A DNA stretch of 64,000 bases from Solirubrum koreensis (GCF_039541855.1 NZ_BAABHA010000001.1:585009-649008), one strand, 5' to 3'; counted from the first letter of the stretch, positions 50,888 through 60,198 are shown. Notes: a model not told the origin generated them from the sequence alone. A program made the numbers and translations.

Positions 50888-52471
50888 ATGGCAGACATTT
50901 TCGCCAAAAAACCGCTTGCCCAACTTCTGGGCGAAGCAAATTCCTCCGGCCACGGCACGCTTAAACGCACGCTGGGCGCCCTAAACCTCATGGCCCTGGG
51001 CATCGGCGCCATTATTGGGGCAGGCTTGTTCGTGCGCACGGCCGCAGCTGCCGCGCAAACCTCTGGCCCCGGTGTTACGCTGGCCTTCGTTGTGGCCGCT
51101 ATTGGTTGTGCTTTTGCCGGCCTGTGCTACGCCGAGTTTGCCGCCATGATTCCCATTGCCGGCTCGGCCTACACCTACGCCTACACCACCATGGGCGAGT
51201 TTGTGGCCTGGGTTATCGGCTGGGCCCTGATTATGGAATACGCCCTGGGAGCGGCCACCGTGGCCATTGCCTGGAGCGAATACCTGAATAAGCTCTTAGA
51301 GGTCTTTGGTACCAGTATACCCTATAGTTTAAGTCACTCGCCCTTCGAAAGCTCGGTGGTAGATGGCGTAACGCAGACGGGTATTATTAACCTACCGGCC
51401 TTGCTGGTTATCGTAGCTTTGTCGCTGCTGCTGATCAAGGGCACGCAGGAATCGGCCATGTTTAACGCCATCATCGTGGTAGTGAAAGTGGCCATTGTGC
51501 TGATTTTCATTGCCGTGGGTTGGCAGTTCATCGATCCGGCTAACCACACGCCGTACCTGATTCCCGACAACGCCGAGCCCGTGAAGAATGCGGCCGGTAC
51601 CGTAGTGCGGGAATACACCGGCTGGAACAAGCACGGCTGGGGCGGTATTTTGGGCGGCGCCGGTATCGTGTTCTTCGCCTTTATTGGTTTCGATGCCGTG
51701 AGCACCGCCGCGCAGGAAGCCAAGAACCCCAAGCGCGACATGCCCATCGGTATCCTCGGTTCGTTGGCCATCTGCACGGTTCTGTACATCCTCTTCGGTC
51801 ACGTACTGACGGGCGTGGCCAACTGGCGCGAATTTGCCGACCCAGCTTTGGGTGGCGAGGCCTCGGTAACGTACGCTATTTCGGCACACATGCCCGGCTT
51901 TGAGTGGCTGGCAACGGCCGTAACGGTGGCTATTCTGGCAGGTTTCTCCTCGGTAATCCTGGTAATGCTTATGGGCCAGAGCCGCGTGTTCTTCTCGATG
52001 GCTAACGACGGCTTGATGCCGAAGGCCTTCTCGGAACTGCACCCCAAATTCCGCACGCCTTACAAATCGAACTTGGCACTGCTAGTATTCGTGGGCGCTT
52101 TTGCCGCTTTCGTACCGGGCTCTTTGGCCGGCGACTTAACCTCGTTTGGTACCCTGCTGGCGTTTGTGCTGGTATCGGCCGGTGTGTGGATCATGCGCCG
52201 CTCCGACCCCGGCCAGCACCGTCCGTTCCGGGCGCCGCTCTCGTCGCCTTCGTTCCCCTTCGTGCCGCTGATGGGCATGCTAGTGTGCACGGCCATGATT
52301 GTGGGCCTCGACGCCGACACCCTTAAACTGGCCGTGGGCTGGATGGTGATTGGCTTCATTGTGTACTTCATCTACGGCAAGCGCAACAGCAAGCTGCAGC
52401 AAGGCATCGTGGTTATTCCGGCCGAAATGGAGGAGCAAGCCTTCATCGAACCCGATAAGCACAACCTGTAA
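50888..52471 (+). CDS. Amino acid permease (APC superfamily, CAT-like)
   Basis: A 527-residue inner membrane transporter with about twelve to thirteen hydrophobic helices. The opening MALGIGAIIGAGLFVRTA (about 36-53) carries the APC GIGAIIGAG motif of helix 1, and VFFAFIGFDAVSTAAQEAKNPKRDMP (about 260-285) matches the conserved loop of the cationic amino acid (CAT) subgroup. FRAPLSSPSFPFVPLMGM occurs before the last helices. The substrate is inferred from family only. Ends at a strong terminator. Confidence 0.93.
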   Translation: MADIFAKKPLAQLLGEANSSGHGTLKRTLGALNLMALGIGAIIGAGLFVRTAAAAAQTSGPGVTLAFVVAAIGCAFAGLCYAEFAAMIPIAGSAYTYAYTTMGEFVAWVIGWALIMEYALGAATVAIAWSEYLNKLLEVFGTSIPYSLSHSPFESSVVDGVTQTGIINLPALLVIVALSLLLIKGTQESAMFNAIIVVVKVAIVLIFIAVGWQFIDPANHTPYLIPDNAEPVKNAAGTVVREYTGWNKHGWGGILGGAGIVFFAFIGFDAVSTAAQEAKNPKRDMPIGILGSLAICTVLYILFGHVLTGVANWREFADPALGGEASVTYAISAHMPGFEWLATAVTVAILAGFSSVILVMLMGQSRVFFSMANDGLMPKAFSELHPKFRTPYKSNLALLVFVGAFAAFVPGSLAGDLTSFGTLLAFVLVSAGVWIMRRSDPGQHRPFRAPLSSPSFPFVPLMGMLVCTAMIVGLDADTLKLAVGWMVIGFIVYFIYGKRNSKLQQGIVVIPAEMEEQAFIEPDKHNL

Positions 52472-52491
52472 GCGTTACCGCTTCGCATATT

Positions 52492-52529
52492 GAAAACGCC
52501 CCGCTGGCCATGCCTGCGGGGCGTTTTTC
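52492..52529 (+). terminator. Intrinsic terminator of the APC permease gene
   Basis: A 13-bp stem (GAAAACGCCCCGC / GCGGGGCGTTTTTC) with an 11-nt loop and T-run, 20 bp after the stop codon. Confidence 0.9.
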
Positions 52530-52610
52530 GTTCGGCCGCCTTGAGTGTTGCGGGCGTGTATATGTTGCCGGATGCCAGAAACCCATAGTGGGTGCCCTGC
52601 ATACTGCCTG

Positions 52611-52820
52611 TTAAGCGGCAGGTTTTACCTCGCTCTTCAGCTTGAGTACCCGGTCGCCGTTCTCCTGCACAATCACGAAGGCGGGGTTTTCAGGGGTGCC
52701 GTTACGGGTAATGGTAGCTCCTTTCAGCTGGCGCGAAACCGATTCTTTGTGCACTTCCGCAATTTTCCCGGTAGCCGTGCCGGTGCCGTATTTCCAAACA
52801 ACGAGGGTGCCTTTGCGCAT
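52611..52820 (-). CDS. Small hypervirulence-associated TUDOR-like domain protein
   Basis: A 69-residue protein of the HVA1/DUF2945 TUDOR-like type: VVWKYGTGTATGKIAEV (about 7-23), RNGTPENPAFVIVQENGDRVLK (about 39-60). It is predicted to be a small SH3-like barrel binding a partner. Unknown role. ATG 52820 is used; an upstream in-frame ATG adds 14 hydrophobic residues. Confidence 0.8.
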   Translation of the reverse strand: MRKGTLVVWKYGTGTATGKIAEVHKESVSRQLKGATITRNGTPENPAFVIVQENGDRVLKLKSEVKPAA

Positions 52821-53191
52821 AAGAAACAACTGGAATAAGCGTGGAGCGGGCAGGAAAAGCACTGTTTCTACGGAAACGAAGCTCGTGGGGTAGCAAATGG
52901 CTCGTTTATAACGACCAAACCAGGCCTTAAGCAGCGGTTACGGATGGTAAATCCATACCTCGAAGCCCGTTCCGTTTCACTGCCTATTTCGGTATTTCAG
53001 CCAAGGAGTGCAGACTGCCAGATACTTGTGTTTCTTGTTTAAATAAAATTAAATAATGATAACACAATAGATTGCCTATTGAAATGCCGTATCTTACCTT
53101 TCGTTGCTAGCGGCACTCTTATCAGCCATTGCGTGGCTCAATCCTGCGAAAGGGGCGCTGCTAGTGTGTTGCATCGCCCCCGTTTGTCGCT
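52821..53191. other. AT-rich intergenic region upstream of the response regulator
   Basis: About 370 bp. The part around 53030-53100 is strongly AT-rich (TTTAAATAAAATTAAATAATG...) and presumably holds the response regulator promoter, but no clear TAnnTTTG box was found. No gene supported. Confidence 0.5.
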
Positions 53192-53854
53192 ATGAACCAA
53201 ACAGCTATTCAGGTATTGCTCATCGACGACCACCCCATGGTAGTGGAGGGCATTAAGACCTTGCTTCGGCATGAGTCCGGGGTGCAAGTTGTAGGGCAGG
53301 CCAGCTCCGATGCCGACGCTTTGCGTTGCCTGCACGCATTACCTCACGTACAGGTTGTTTTGCTGGGCTTGAACCAGCCGGGGCCTGCGGGGCCGGAGCT
53401 TATCCGGTCGTTACGTGCCGTTGCTCCGCAAGCGCGGGTTCTGGCCCTCTCGGTTTTTCACGACCCCCGCTTTGTTACCGAAGTGCTGGAAGCCGGGGGA
53501 GCAGGTTATATACTGAAGAGCAGCAGCCGGGAAGAGTTGATCGACGCCATTCGAAGTGTAGCAGATGGGCGAACGTACTTCAGCCCCGAAATAGGTGCGA
53601 CGCTGCTGCAAAATCTGCATTTCCCCGCTGCAAACGCCGACGTACGCGAGGTGCGGCCCGTGGAGCTGACTACCCGGGAAAAGCAGATCCTTCAGCTTAT
53701 TGCCCAGGAGTATTCCAACTCACTTATTGCCGAAACCCTGTTCATCAGCGAGCGAACAGTAGAAACCCACCGGAAGAACATCCTTACCAAAACCAACTCC
53801 AAATCAGTAGTCGGGCTGATCCAGTACGCCTTCCGAAACAAGCTCATCCGGTAG
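53192..53854 (+). CDS. NarL/LuxR-family response regulator lacking the phospho-acceptor Asp
   Basis: A 220-residue protein with an N-terminal receiver domain (about 6-125) and a LuxR/NarL helix-turn-helix (about 153-215: LTTREKQILQLIAQ, SERTVETHRKNIL). The acidic pair is present (IDDHP, Asp12-Asp13), as are the Ser in ALSVF and the Lys in LKSSS. The phospho-acceptor position reads VVLLGLNQPG, with Gly59 (GGC codon 53366-53368) instead of Asp. It is therefore probably phosphorylation-independent. There is no histidine kinase nearby. Confidence 0.92.
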   Translation: MNQTAIQVLLIDDHPMVVEGIKTLLRHESGVQVVGQASSDADALRCLHALPHVQVVLLGLNQPGPAGPELIRSLRAVAPQARVLALSVFHDPRFVTEVLEAGGAGYILKSSSREELIDAIRSVADGRTYFSPEIGATLLQNLHFPAANADVREVRPVELTTREKQILQLIAQEYSNSLIAETLFISERTVETHRKNILTKTNSKSVVGLIQYAFRNKLIR

Positions 53855-54196
53855 CAGCGAACGTTAAAACCCTGGAGAGCCACCCAGCAAATAGTGGGTG
53901 GCTTTTTTTCTTTTATGGCTTCGGGATTAGCTGTGGTTTGAAAAGTGCTCAAGCGAAGAGCCAGACCACACAAATGGAAGCCAGTAGGTGCTGGCTCTGA
54001 TAACTTAATCCGTGCTGGTACGGAGGGAAAAATTACGGGACGCTACGGATATCATATCTGTAAATTATTCCTTTATCTTAGCATCGTTCAAGAAAATAAT
54101 ATTAAGTTTACATAGTTGCTTTTAGCCCGGCCGGCCAAAAACACCGCTTGCGCATACCTAACCTCTTTTCCACCAACCACTTCAGTGAAAACAGCT
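53855..54196. other. Intergenic region with terminator and AT-rich stretch
   Basis: The response regulator terminator is at 53877-53909. From about 54010 to 54110 the sequence is AT-rich and lacks coding signs, and it may carry the promoter of the 69-residue gene. Confidence 0.5.
53877..53909 (+). terminator. Intrinsic terminator of the response regulator gene
   Basis: A 9-bp stem (GAGCCACCCA .. TGGGTGGCT) with T7 run after the stop codon. Confidence 0.85.
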
Positions 54197-54406
54197 ATGG
54201 CTTCTAAGATCCTCTCCTTCATTTGCCATGTGCCCGGTGTTATTCCCGGTGCCTATCCCTCCGTGCCAACCGCCAACACCAGCAGCACGGCGCCCCGCTC
54301 CAGCCACGTTGACCGACACGCCGACATGCACGGCAATGGTCACTTTACGGCTATTTATGAAAACGAGAAATTCGTTCGGTTTAAGTACATCGCGAATCCT
54401 GCCTAA
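54197..54406 (+). CDS. Small hypothetical protein of 69 residues
   Basis: Unrecognised. MASKILSFICHVPGVIPGAYPSV opening, then a Thr/Ser-rich linker and a polar, His-containing end (HADMHGNGHFTAIYENEKFVRFKYI). Stand-alone gene with its own terminator downstream (54466-54506) and an AT-rich upstream region. Codon usage fits the genome. It is probably real because both ends are bounded by regulatory signals, but it is short. A 27-codon upstream extension exists. Confidence 0.5.
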   Translation: MASKILSFICHVPGVIPGAYPSVPTANTSSTAPRSSHVDRHADMHGNGHFTAIYENEKFVRFKYIANPA

Positions 54407-54465
54407 GTTAGAATCAGCTACCTATCCATTACGGGGCCGCCCATTGGGCTGCCTTACCCCGACAT

Positions 54466-54506
54466 CAAAGCGCCGCTCTCCAGCTTATTGGGGAAGCGGC
54501 GCTTTT
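54466..54506 (+). terminator. Intrinsic terminator of the 69-residue gene
   Basis: An 11-bp stem AAAGCGCCGCT / AGCGGCGCTTT with a 17-nt loop and a T-run. Confidence 0.75.
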
Positions 54507-54569
54507 GCTTCGGGGTTCCAGCACCGGACTTTCGGCTAACTTGCGCCCCAGACTATTCGCGCCGTGTGC

Positions 54570-56612
54570 ATGGTGTTTCGTTTCGATTGGCGTTGGGCCT
54601 GTTTGGTAGTAATGGCAATGCTGGCCCCCGTGGCCACAGGGTGGGCGCAGCAATTGCCCACCATACAGGAAGGGGTGTGGCACGGAGTGGTGGCCCGCAG
54701 TAGCGGGCGGGCACTCGATATATTAGGTGCTTCCGCCGAAAACGGCGCCCCAGCCGTGCAATGGGAATTTACCCAGGCCCATAGTCAGCAATGGCGCTTT
54801 GTGCGCGTAACGGCTGGCGGCGAGTGGTTCCGCATTGAAGTACGCCACAACGGCAAGTGCCTAACGGTGGAGAAACCCACCGAAAATGCGCCGGTGGTAC
54901 AGCGCCCGTTCAGCGGGGGCGTGTACCAGCAGTGGAAGCTGGTACCGGCGGGGCCCGCCGGCAGCATGCAGCTGGTAAACAAAGGCAATGAATTTTGCCT
55001 GGCTGCCTCCGCCGCCGACAAGAACAACGGCGTAACCATAGTGGCCCAACGCTACCAGGGCCGGGCCACGCAGCAGTGGCGGGTGTTCCCGTTGCAGTTG
55101 CGCCTCGTCGATAACCCGCAGGCCTACGGCAAGCCCGCGCCGCTGAACGCGGCCGTAAACACCCCCGCCAACGAACTGCACCCAGTGCTTACCGCCGATG
55201 GCAAAACGATGTATTTTGTACGGACGCGTTTTGCCGGCAACCTGGAAGGCGCGACCGAGTCGGGCGATATTTGGGTGAGCCAAACGGCCGACAACGGCCA
55301 GACCTGGAGCACCGCCACCCGCCTCGACGCCCTGAACACGCCCCAGCACAACGGCGTACAGGCCGTTATAGGTGACGACGCCCTGCTGATTCGCGGCCAG
55401 TACCAACCGCGCGACGGCGGCTCACGTGACGAAGGTGTATCCCGGGCGGTGCGCACGGCCAAGGGTTGGAGCAAGCCCGAGCCCTTAGTTATTACCAATT
55501 ACTACTCCACCGGCACCAGCACCACCTTTTACGCTACCCCCGATCAAAAAGCCTTGCTTCTGAGTCTGGAGCGTGCCGACGGGCTCGGCGGCAACGATTT
55601 GTACGTGAGCCTGCCCGCTGGTAACGGTGGTTGGGGCGAACCGCGCAACCTGGGAACAACGGTAAACTCGCCCGGCTTTGAGTTTGCACCCTGGCTAACC
55701 CCCGACGGCAAAACTCTCTACTTTGCCTCTTATGGACACGCCGGTTACGGTGGTGCCGATGTTTTCGTGAGCCAGCGCCTCGACGACTCCTGGGCCAAAT
55801 GGAGCGAGCCGCGCAACTTGGGTCCCCAAATCAACGGTGCTGGCTTCGATGCATACCTGCAGCTTAGCCCCGATGGCAAGCAGGCATACTTTGCCACGTC
55901 GCGCACCCTGAACGGCCCGGCCGACATCGTGCGCACACCTACTGATGTGGTAGCCCCGCCCGACACCGCGGCTCCTGCAACGCCGGCGCCCATTACTGCT
56001 GCTTCCCCCCGCGGTTTTGTACAAGGCCGGGTGCTGGACGCCCGCACCCGCAAACCGGTGGCGGCCGAAGTAAAAGCCCAGCGCTTGGGCGGCGACATTG
56101 TTTTTAACGCCACCGGTCGTACCGAAGCTTCCGGCGGGTCGTTCCAGTTTTCCCTGGTTCCGGGCCGCTACCGGGTAGCCGCTACCGCCGGCGGTTTTCT
56201 CACCGCTACCGACACTATTACGGTAACCGACCGGCTGACTTTCGATTTGCTGGTGACACCCGCGGCCGTAGGGGCGCGTTTGGAGTTGCCCACGCTCATT
56301 TTTGCCCAGGGGAAGTCGAATCTGCTGCCGGCTTCTTACGCCGAGCTGAACCGCTTGGCCCGCACGCTCACCGATAACCCCACGGTGCGTATTCGGCTGG
56401 AAGGACACACCGACAACGTGGGACCCGCCGACAAAAACCAGCAGCTTTCTGAAGAGCGCGTAGCTGAGGTACGCCGCTACTTGGTAACCCGCGGCGTGGC
56501 CGAAGAGCGTATTGCCACCGTTGGCTACGGGGGCTCGAAACCGCGCGTGAGCAACGACCGGGAGGAAACCCGTAAGCTAAACCGCCGGGTAGAATTCACC
56601 ATTACCAAGTAA
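54570..56612 (+). CDS. Ricin-lectin/PD40/OmpA multidomain outer-envelope protein
   Basis: A 680-residue secreted protein. A signal peptide ending near GWAQ is followed by a ricin-B-type trefoil (about 35-170: repeated QQW at HSQQWRF, VYQQWKL, ATQQWRVF), PD40/WD40-like repeats (about 205-445: LTADGKTMYFVR, WLTPDGKTLYFAS, LSPDGKQAYFATS), a carboxypeptidase-regulatory-like segment (about 478-560) and a C-terminal OmpA domain (about 570-680: LEGHTDNVG, LSEERVAEVRRYLV, DREETRKLNRRVEF) that binds peptidoglycan. It may anchor the envelope and bind surface glycans. A GTG two codons upstream is an alternative start. Confidence 0.9.
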   Translation: MVFRFDWRWACLVVMAMLAPVATGWAQQLPTIQEGVWHGVVARSSGRALDILGASAENGAPAVQWEFTQAHSQQWRFVRVTAGGEWFRIEVRHNGKCLTVEKPTENAPVVQRPFSGGVYQQWKLVPAGPAGSMQLVNKGNEFCLAASAADKNNGVTIVAQRYQGRATQQWRVFPLQLRLVDNPQAYGKPAPLNAAVNTPANELHPVLTADGKTMYFVRTRFAGNLEGATESGDIWVSQTADNGQTWSTATRLDALNTPQHNGVQAVIGDDALLIRGQYQPRDGGSRDEGVSRAVRTAKGWSKPEPLVITNYYSTGTSTTFYATPDQKALLLSLERADGLGGNDLYVSLPAGNGGWGEPRNLGTTVNSPGFEFAPWLTPDGKTLYFASYGHAGYGGADVFVSQRLDDSWAKWSEPRNLGPQINGAGFDAYLQLSPDGKQAYFATSRTLNGPADIVRTPTDVVAPPDTAAPATPAPITAASPRGFVQGRVLDARTRKPVAAEVKAQRLGGDIVFNATGRTEASGGSFQFSLVPGRYRVAATAGGFLTATDTITVTDRLTFDLLVTPAAVGARLELPTLIFAQGKSNLLPASYAELNRLARTLTDNPTVRIRLEGHTDNVGPADKNQQLSEERVAEVRRYLVTRGVAEERIATVGYGGSKPRVSNDREETRKLNRRVEFTITK

Positions 56613-56680
56613 ATGAAGCTGTAGTTGCGTAGCTACAGGCCGCGTTGTAAGTTGGGCACCTAACCAGCCATTTCGGGCCC

Positions 56681-57598
56681 ATGACCGCTACCATTCTGCG
56701 CCAAATCGTGTTGCCCGATCTACCCTCGGCCTCTGGAATCGAGGTGTTGGGTGAGGTGGCCTACGTTATCGGCGACGACTCGCCGCTGCTATATTGCCTG
56801 GACGCCGCAACCCTAAAGCCAAACGCGCCCATTAGGCTGTTCGAAACCGCGCATTTCGGCACCGGGCGCATTCCCAAAAACCTGAAGCCCGATCTGGAAT
56901 GCCTCACCGCTGCTTCCGATGCCGGCCAAAACGGACTGCTCATTATGGGTTCGGGTGCCACGGCTGCCCGGGAAATAGGGTTTTGGGTTGATTTGCCCAA
57001 ACACCATGGTGCCGAAGCGGAAGTACATCCGCTGTCCTTGTCGGTGCTGTATGCCGCGTTTCGTAAAGCTTTGCCTGGCGCTTTGGTGCTGAACCTGGAA
57101 TCGGCGGCGGCCACCGCCACGGAGTTGTTTTTGTTGCAGCGCAGCGTGGGTACAGCAGCTGGCAACCTGCTTTTTCGCGGCTCCCTCGCCGGTACCCTAA
57201 ACCTGCTCCGGCACCGTTCGCACGTAGTGCCCGCGTTTCGGCCGCAGCTTTACCAACTGCCCAGCATCGAGGGCAAGCCCGCTGGTTTTTCGGGCGCTTC
57301 GGTTTACAAAAACAAGTTGTTCGTCACGGCTTCGGTAGAGGATACCGTGGATGCTGTGGCCGACGGAGCCGTGCTGGGGAGCTTTGTGGGCATCATTGAC
57401 CCCCAGGATACCAGCACGAAAGCCCTGCCGGTTCAAATGGCGCAGCTGCAACTGCCCAACGGTCAGCCTTACCGCGGCAAGGTAGAAGGCGTAGCAGTTC
57501 GCCGCGAAGTAAGCCCCCACCACTACGAGCTTCTGCTGGTAACCGACGACGATGCGGGCGGATCGACGGCCGTGGTGGTAGAGCTTTCTATGCCCTGA
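56681..57598 (+). CDS. Hypothetical cytoplasmic protein (DUF6929-like)
   Basis: A 305-residue soluble protein with beta-propeller-like spacing and conserved blocks PLLYCLDAATL (about 35-45), DLECLTAASDAGQNGLLIMGSG (about 71-92) and GKVEGVAVRREVSPHHYELLLVTDDDAGGSTAVVVELSM (about 267-305). By memory it fits DUF6929; the family name is uncertain. No signal peptide. It lies after the OmpA gene on the same strand by about 70 bp and may be co-transcribed. Confidence 0.7.
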   Translation: MTATILRQIVLPDLPSASGIEVLGEVAYVIGDDSPLLYCLDAATLKPNAPIRLFETAHFGTGRIPKNLKPDLECLTAASDAGQNGLLIMGSGATAAREIGFWVDLPKHHGAEAEVHPLSLSVLYAAFRKALPGALVLNLESAAATATELFLLQRSVGTAAGNLLFRGSLAGTLNLLRHRSHVVPAFRPQLYQLPSIEGKPAGFSGASVYKNKLFVTASVEDTVDAVADGAVLGSFVGIIDPQDTSTKALPVQMAQLQLPNGQPYRGKVEGVAVRREVSPHHYELLLVTDDDAGGSTAVVVELSMP

Positions 57599-57861
57599 GC
57601 ATCAGGAGCCGGATTACGCCGGTGCCGGCCTGGTGTTTATGCCTGACGTGAGGGAAATTCAACCAACACGGATAGCGCATACTTACGCGTCATGTCGTGC
57701 AGAAGGGGTTAATGCCGCGCCGTGTCTTTAGCACCGAAGTCAACGAAAGCTGTGCCTTCCCGCGTCAGGTAAGCCCAATTTGGCGGCGGCAAATAGTAGC
57801 AGCGCTGTTGTCTTTGTGGGTTTCGCTTCTCATTTTTACTATCTACCACTTACATATTGTG

Positions 57862-58368
57862 ATGCCCCATACCGCCACCGATAAAGAAATCCTGTTCGAC
57901 GAAACGGCGCAGGCACTTCAACAGCAGGGGTTTACTATTGCTAGCCAGGATCAACTGCGGCCGTGGGGCGGCTTCTTTGTGATTCAGGAAGACCAGGCCC
58001 AACAGTTCGCCGACACCTACTTCGATGGGCTGTCGGTGGAGCAATTGCGCATTTCGGGCAAGCTGAGCCCGAAATTGTTGCTCGTGGCCCCGCACCAGCG
58101 CCTTTCGTGGCAGTACCACCACCGCCGCGCCGAAATCTGGCGCGTGGTGCAGGGGCCGGTGGCTATTGTCACCAGCCCCACCGACGCAGAGGGGGAACCG
58201 AAAATTTACGGCCCTGGTCAGCAGGTTACCATGCAGCAAGGCGAGCGGCACCGCCTCATTGGCCTCGACGACTGGGGCGTGGTGGCCGAAATCTGGCAGC
58301 ATACCGAGGCCAATAACCCTTCCAACGAAGAGGATATTGTGCGAATACAGGACGATTTCGGCCGTTAA
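57862..58368 (+). CDS. Cupin-domain protein related to type II mannose-6-phosphate isomerase
   Basis: A 168-residue cupin resembling the C-terminal domain of GDP-mannose pyrophosphorylase/phosphomannose isomerase type II: RPWGGFFVI (about 31-39), SPKLLLVAPHQRLSWQYHHRRAEIWRVVQG (about 71-100) with His/Glu metal ligands, and EIWQ near the C-terminus. It may bind a sugar phosphate or act on a nucleotide sugar; activity is unproven. The start at ATG 57862 is chosen over a GTG-linked upstream frame that would prefix a spurious hydrophobic segment. Confidence 0.85.
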   Translation: MPHTATDKEILFDETAQALQQQGFTIASQDQLRPWGGFFVIQEDQAQQFADTYFDGLSVEQLRISGKLSPKLLLVAPHQRLSWQYHHRRAEIWRVVQGPVAIVTSPTDAEGEPKIYGPGQQVTMQQGERHRLIGLDDWGVVAEIWQHTEANNPSNEEDIVRIQDDFGR

Positions 58369-58382
58369 AAACAGCCCAAGAG

Positions 58383-58438
58383 TCAGTAAAAAGCCACGGG
58401 CGCGCAACAGCTGTTGCGCGCCCGTGGCTTTTTACTGA
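58383..58438. terminator. 56-bp perfect palindrome, bidirectional terminator
   Basis: 28-bp arms 58383-58410 and 58411-58438 with no spacer and A/T ends, between the convergent cupin gene and PGI gene. In vivo the central bases must form the loop. Confidence 0.85.
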
Positions 58439-58449
58439 TTAATGTAAGC

Positions 58450-60198
58450 TTACCGCTGTAATGCCGCTGGCAATGCGGCCAGCACCTGGCGCAAGCCTAG
58501 TTCGGCATCGGCGCCAAGGTGCAGCCGCAGCGTGCGGCGGTTGTAGTCGTGCAGGGCCTGCAGGTCGCCGGCCGCCTGGGCGTTCTTGAACGTGCCGAAG
58601 CTGTAGGAGCGGCCGGGCAGCTGAATGTCCTGCGGGTGGTCGACGGTGAGTTGTACGAACAAACCTGTATCGGGGCCGCCTTTGTGGTACTGGCCGGTGG
58701 AGTGCAGGAAGCGTGGTCCGTAGCCCGAGGTAGTGGCCAGGTGCAACTGCTCCTGTACCTGGCGACGCAGTTCCTGCAGGCTGTCGTTTACAGCAGGAGT
58801 TTCGGTGAGGTAGGCCTGGATGTTCAGGAAGTTGCCGGGCTGGGCCTGCGCGAAAAAGGCCCGCAGTACGTCAGTAGCGTCGTTTCCGCTCACGGCGGTA
58901 TAGTATGCCACGCCATTCTCAGTAACCTTGGGCGCTTCGCCCTGGGGCAACTGGCCCTGCTCCTGCACCACTTTCATGAGGCTGTCGGTGGCGGTTTTGG
59001 CGGCCTGCACGTTGGGCTGGTCGAAGGGGTTAATGCCGAACACGGCGCTGGCCACGGCCGTGGCTACTTCCCAACGGAAAAACTCCTGACCCAGGTCCAG
59101 CGGGTCGTTCATCAGGATTTGAATAACCGGATGGCCGGCCTGTTGCAGCGCAGCCACTTTGGCACGGTTGGCTTCGTCGGGCTGGCCTTGGTAACCTACG
59201 TACACGAACACGCGGTCCTGGCCGTACACGGCCGGCTCGCGCACTGGTTCGCCGGCCACGGGTAAAATGCCTTTGCCTTCCTTGCCGGTGCTTTCGGCAA
59301 TGAGCTGCTCCAGCCACAAGCCTAAGTCATTAAGCGACCCGGGCACCACCAGCGTGAGCTTGTCGCGGCCGGCTTCGGCCAGCACGCCCAGCGCCACGCC
59401 TAGCTCCAGGCCTGGGTTTTGCTCCACGGCGCCGTAGGCCCCGCAGGCGCGCATCATGCCAATGGCCCGCGTTAGCATCTCCTCAATAGAAATGCCATAG
59501 AGTGCGGCTGGCACCAGCCCGAAGTAGGAGAGGGCCGAGAAGCGGCCGCCTACCTCGGCGAAGTTCAGGAAAATGCGGCGGTAGCCCTGGGCCTGCGCTG
59601 CGGCCACGAACGCCGAGCCGGGGTCGGTTATGGCCACAAAATTCTCGCCGGCTTTGTCGCCCTTCAGCTCCCGCAGGCGGTGGTAGAAATAGTCGCCGAA
59701 AGCCAGCGGCTCGGCCGTGGTGCCCGATTTACTGGCCACAATGAAGAGCGTATCGGCCAGCGGCACTGCTTCCTCAATTTGGCGCACGGTGCCAGGGTCG
59801 GTGGTGTCGAGCACCGACATGGGCAGACCGTCGGCGCTGCGCTCAAAGGATTCTTTGAACACAATGGGGGCCATGGTGCTGCCGCCCATACCCATTACCA
59901 CCACGTGCTTGAAGCCAGCTGCTTTCACTTCCTGCACAAACTGCTCTATTTCGGGTACGGCCTGCTGCATGGTTTCGGCCACGCGTAGCCACCCCATAAA
60001 GCTGCGCACGCTCTGCTGCGCTTTTTCGTCCTGCACCCACAGCGAGGCATCTTTTTGCCAGAAACTTTCGGTGAAATTCCGGGTGTTAAATTCCTGAATT
60101 TTAGCGTCGATGGCCGCCTGGTATTGGCCTGCCTGTAGCGTCATTTTCGGGATGAGCGCGGTTGGCTTGGACTGAGAAGAGTCAGAGAATGAATTCAT
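58450..60198 (-). CDS. pgi: Glucose-6-phosphate isomerase (PGI-superfamily, large form)
   Basis: A 582-residue PGI/phosphosugar-isomerase protein, longer than the usual 450-550 residue PGI. It resembles the PGI half of transaldolase-PGI fusions: VVVMGMGGSTMAPIVFKESF (about 95-114), the SIS phosphate-binding LFIVASKSGTTAEPLAFGDYFYHR (about 149-172), and NPFDQPNVQAAKTATDSLM (about 393-411), the segment holding the conserved GVNPFDQPGVE-like signature. It interconverts G6P and F6P in glycolysis. The transaldolase part is not fused here. Confidence 0.9.
   Translation of the reverse strand: MNSFSDSSQSKPTALIPKMTLQAGQYQAAIDAKIQEFNTRNFTESFWQKDASLWVQDEKAQQSVRSFMGWLRVAETMQQAVPEIEQFVQEVKAAGFKHVVVMGMGGSTMAPIVFKESFERSADGLPMSVLDTTDPGTVRQIEEAVPLADTLFIVASKSGTTAEPLAFGDYFYHRLRELKGDKAGENFVAITDPGSAFVAAAQAQGYRRIFLNFAEVGGRFSALSYFGLVPAALYGISIEEMLTRAIGMMRACGAYGAVEQNPGLELGVALGVLAEAGRDKLTLVVPGSLNDLGLWLEQLIAESTGKEGKGILPVAGEPVREPAVYGQDRVFVYVGYQGQPDEANRAKVAALQQAGHPVIQILMNDPLDLGQEFFRWEVATAVASAVFGINPFDQPNVQAAKTATDSLMKVVQEQGQLPQGEAPKVTENGVAYYTAVSGNDATDVLRAFFAQAQPGNFLNIQAYLTETPAVNDSLQELRRQVQEQLHLATTSGYGPRFLHSTGQYHKGGPDTGLFVQLTVDHPQDIQLPGRSYSFGTFKNAQAAGDLQALHDYNRRTLRLHLGADAELGLRQVLAALPAALQR

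Noticed and set aside
57697..57861. N-terminal hydrophobic extension of the cupin protein
   Set aside because: It lies in AT-rich upstream DNA, the cupin fold starts after ATG 57862, and a membrane anchor on this family would be unusual.
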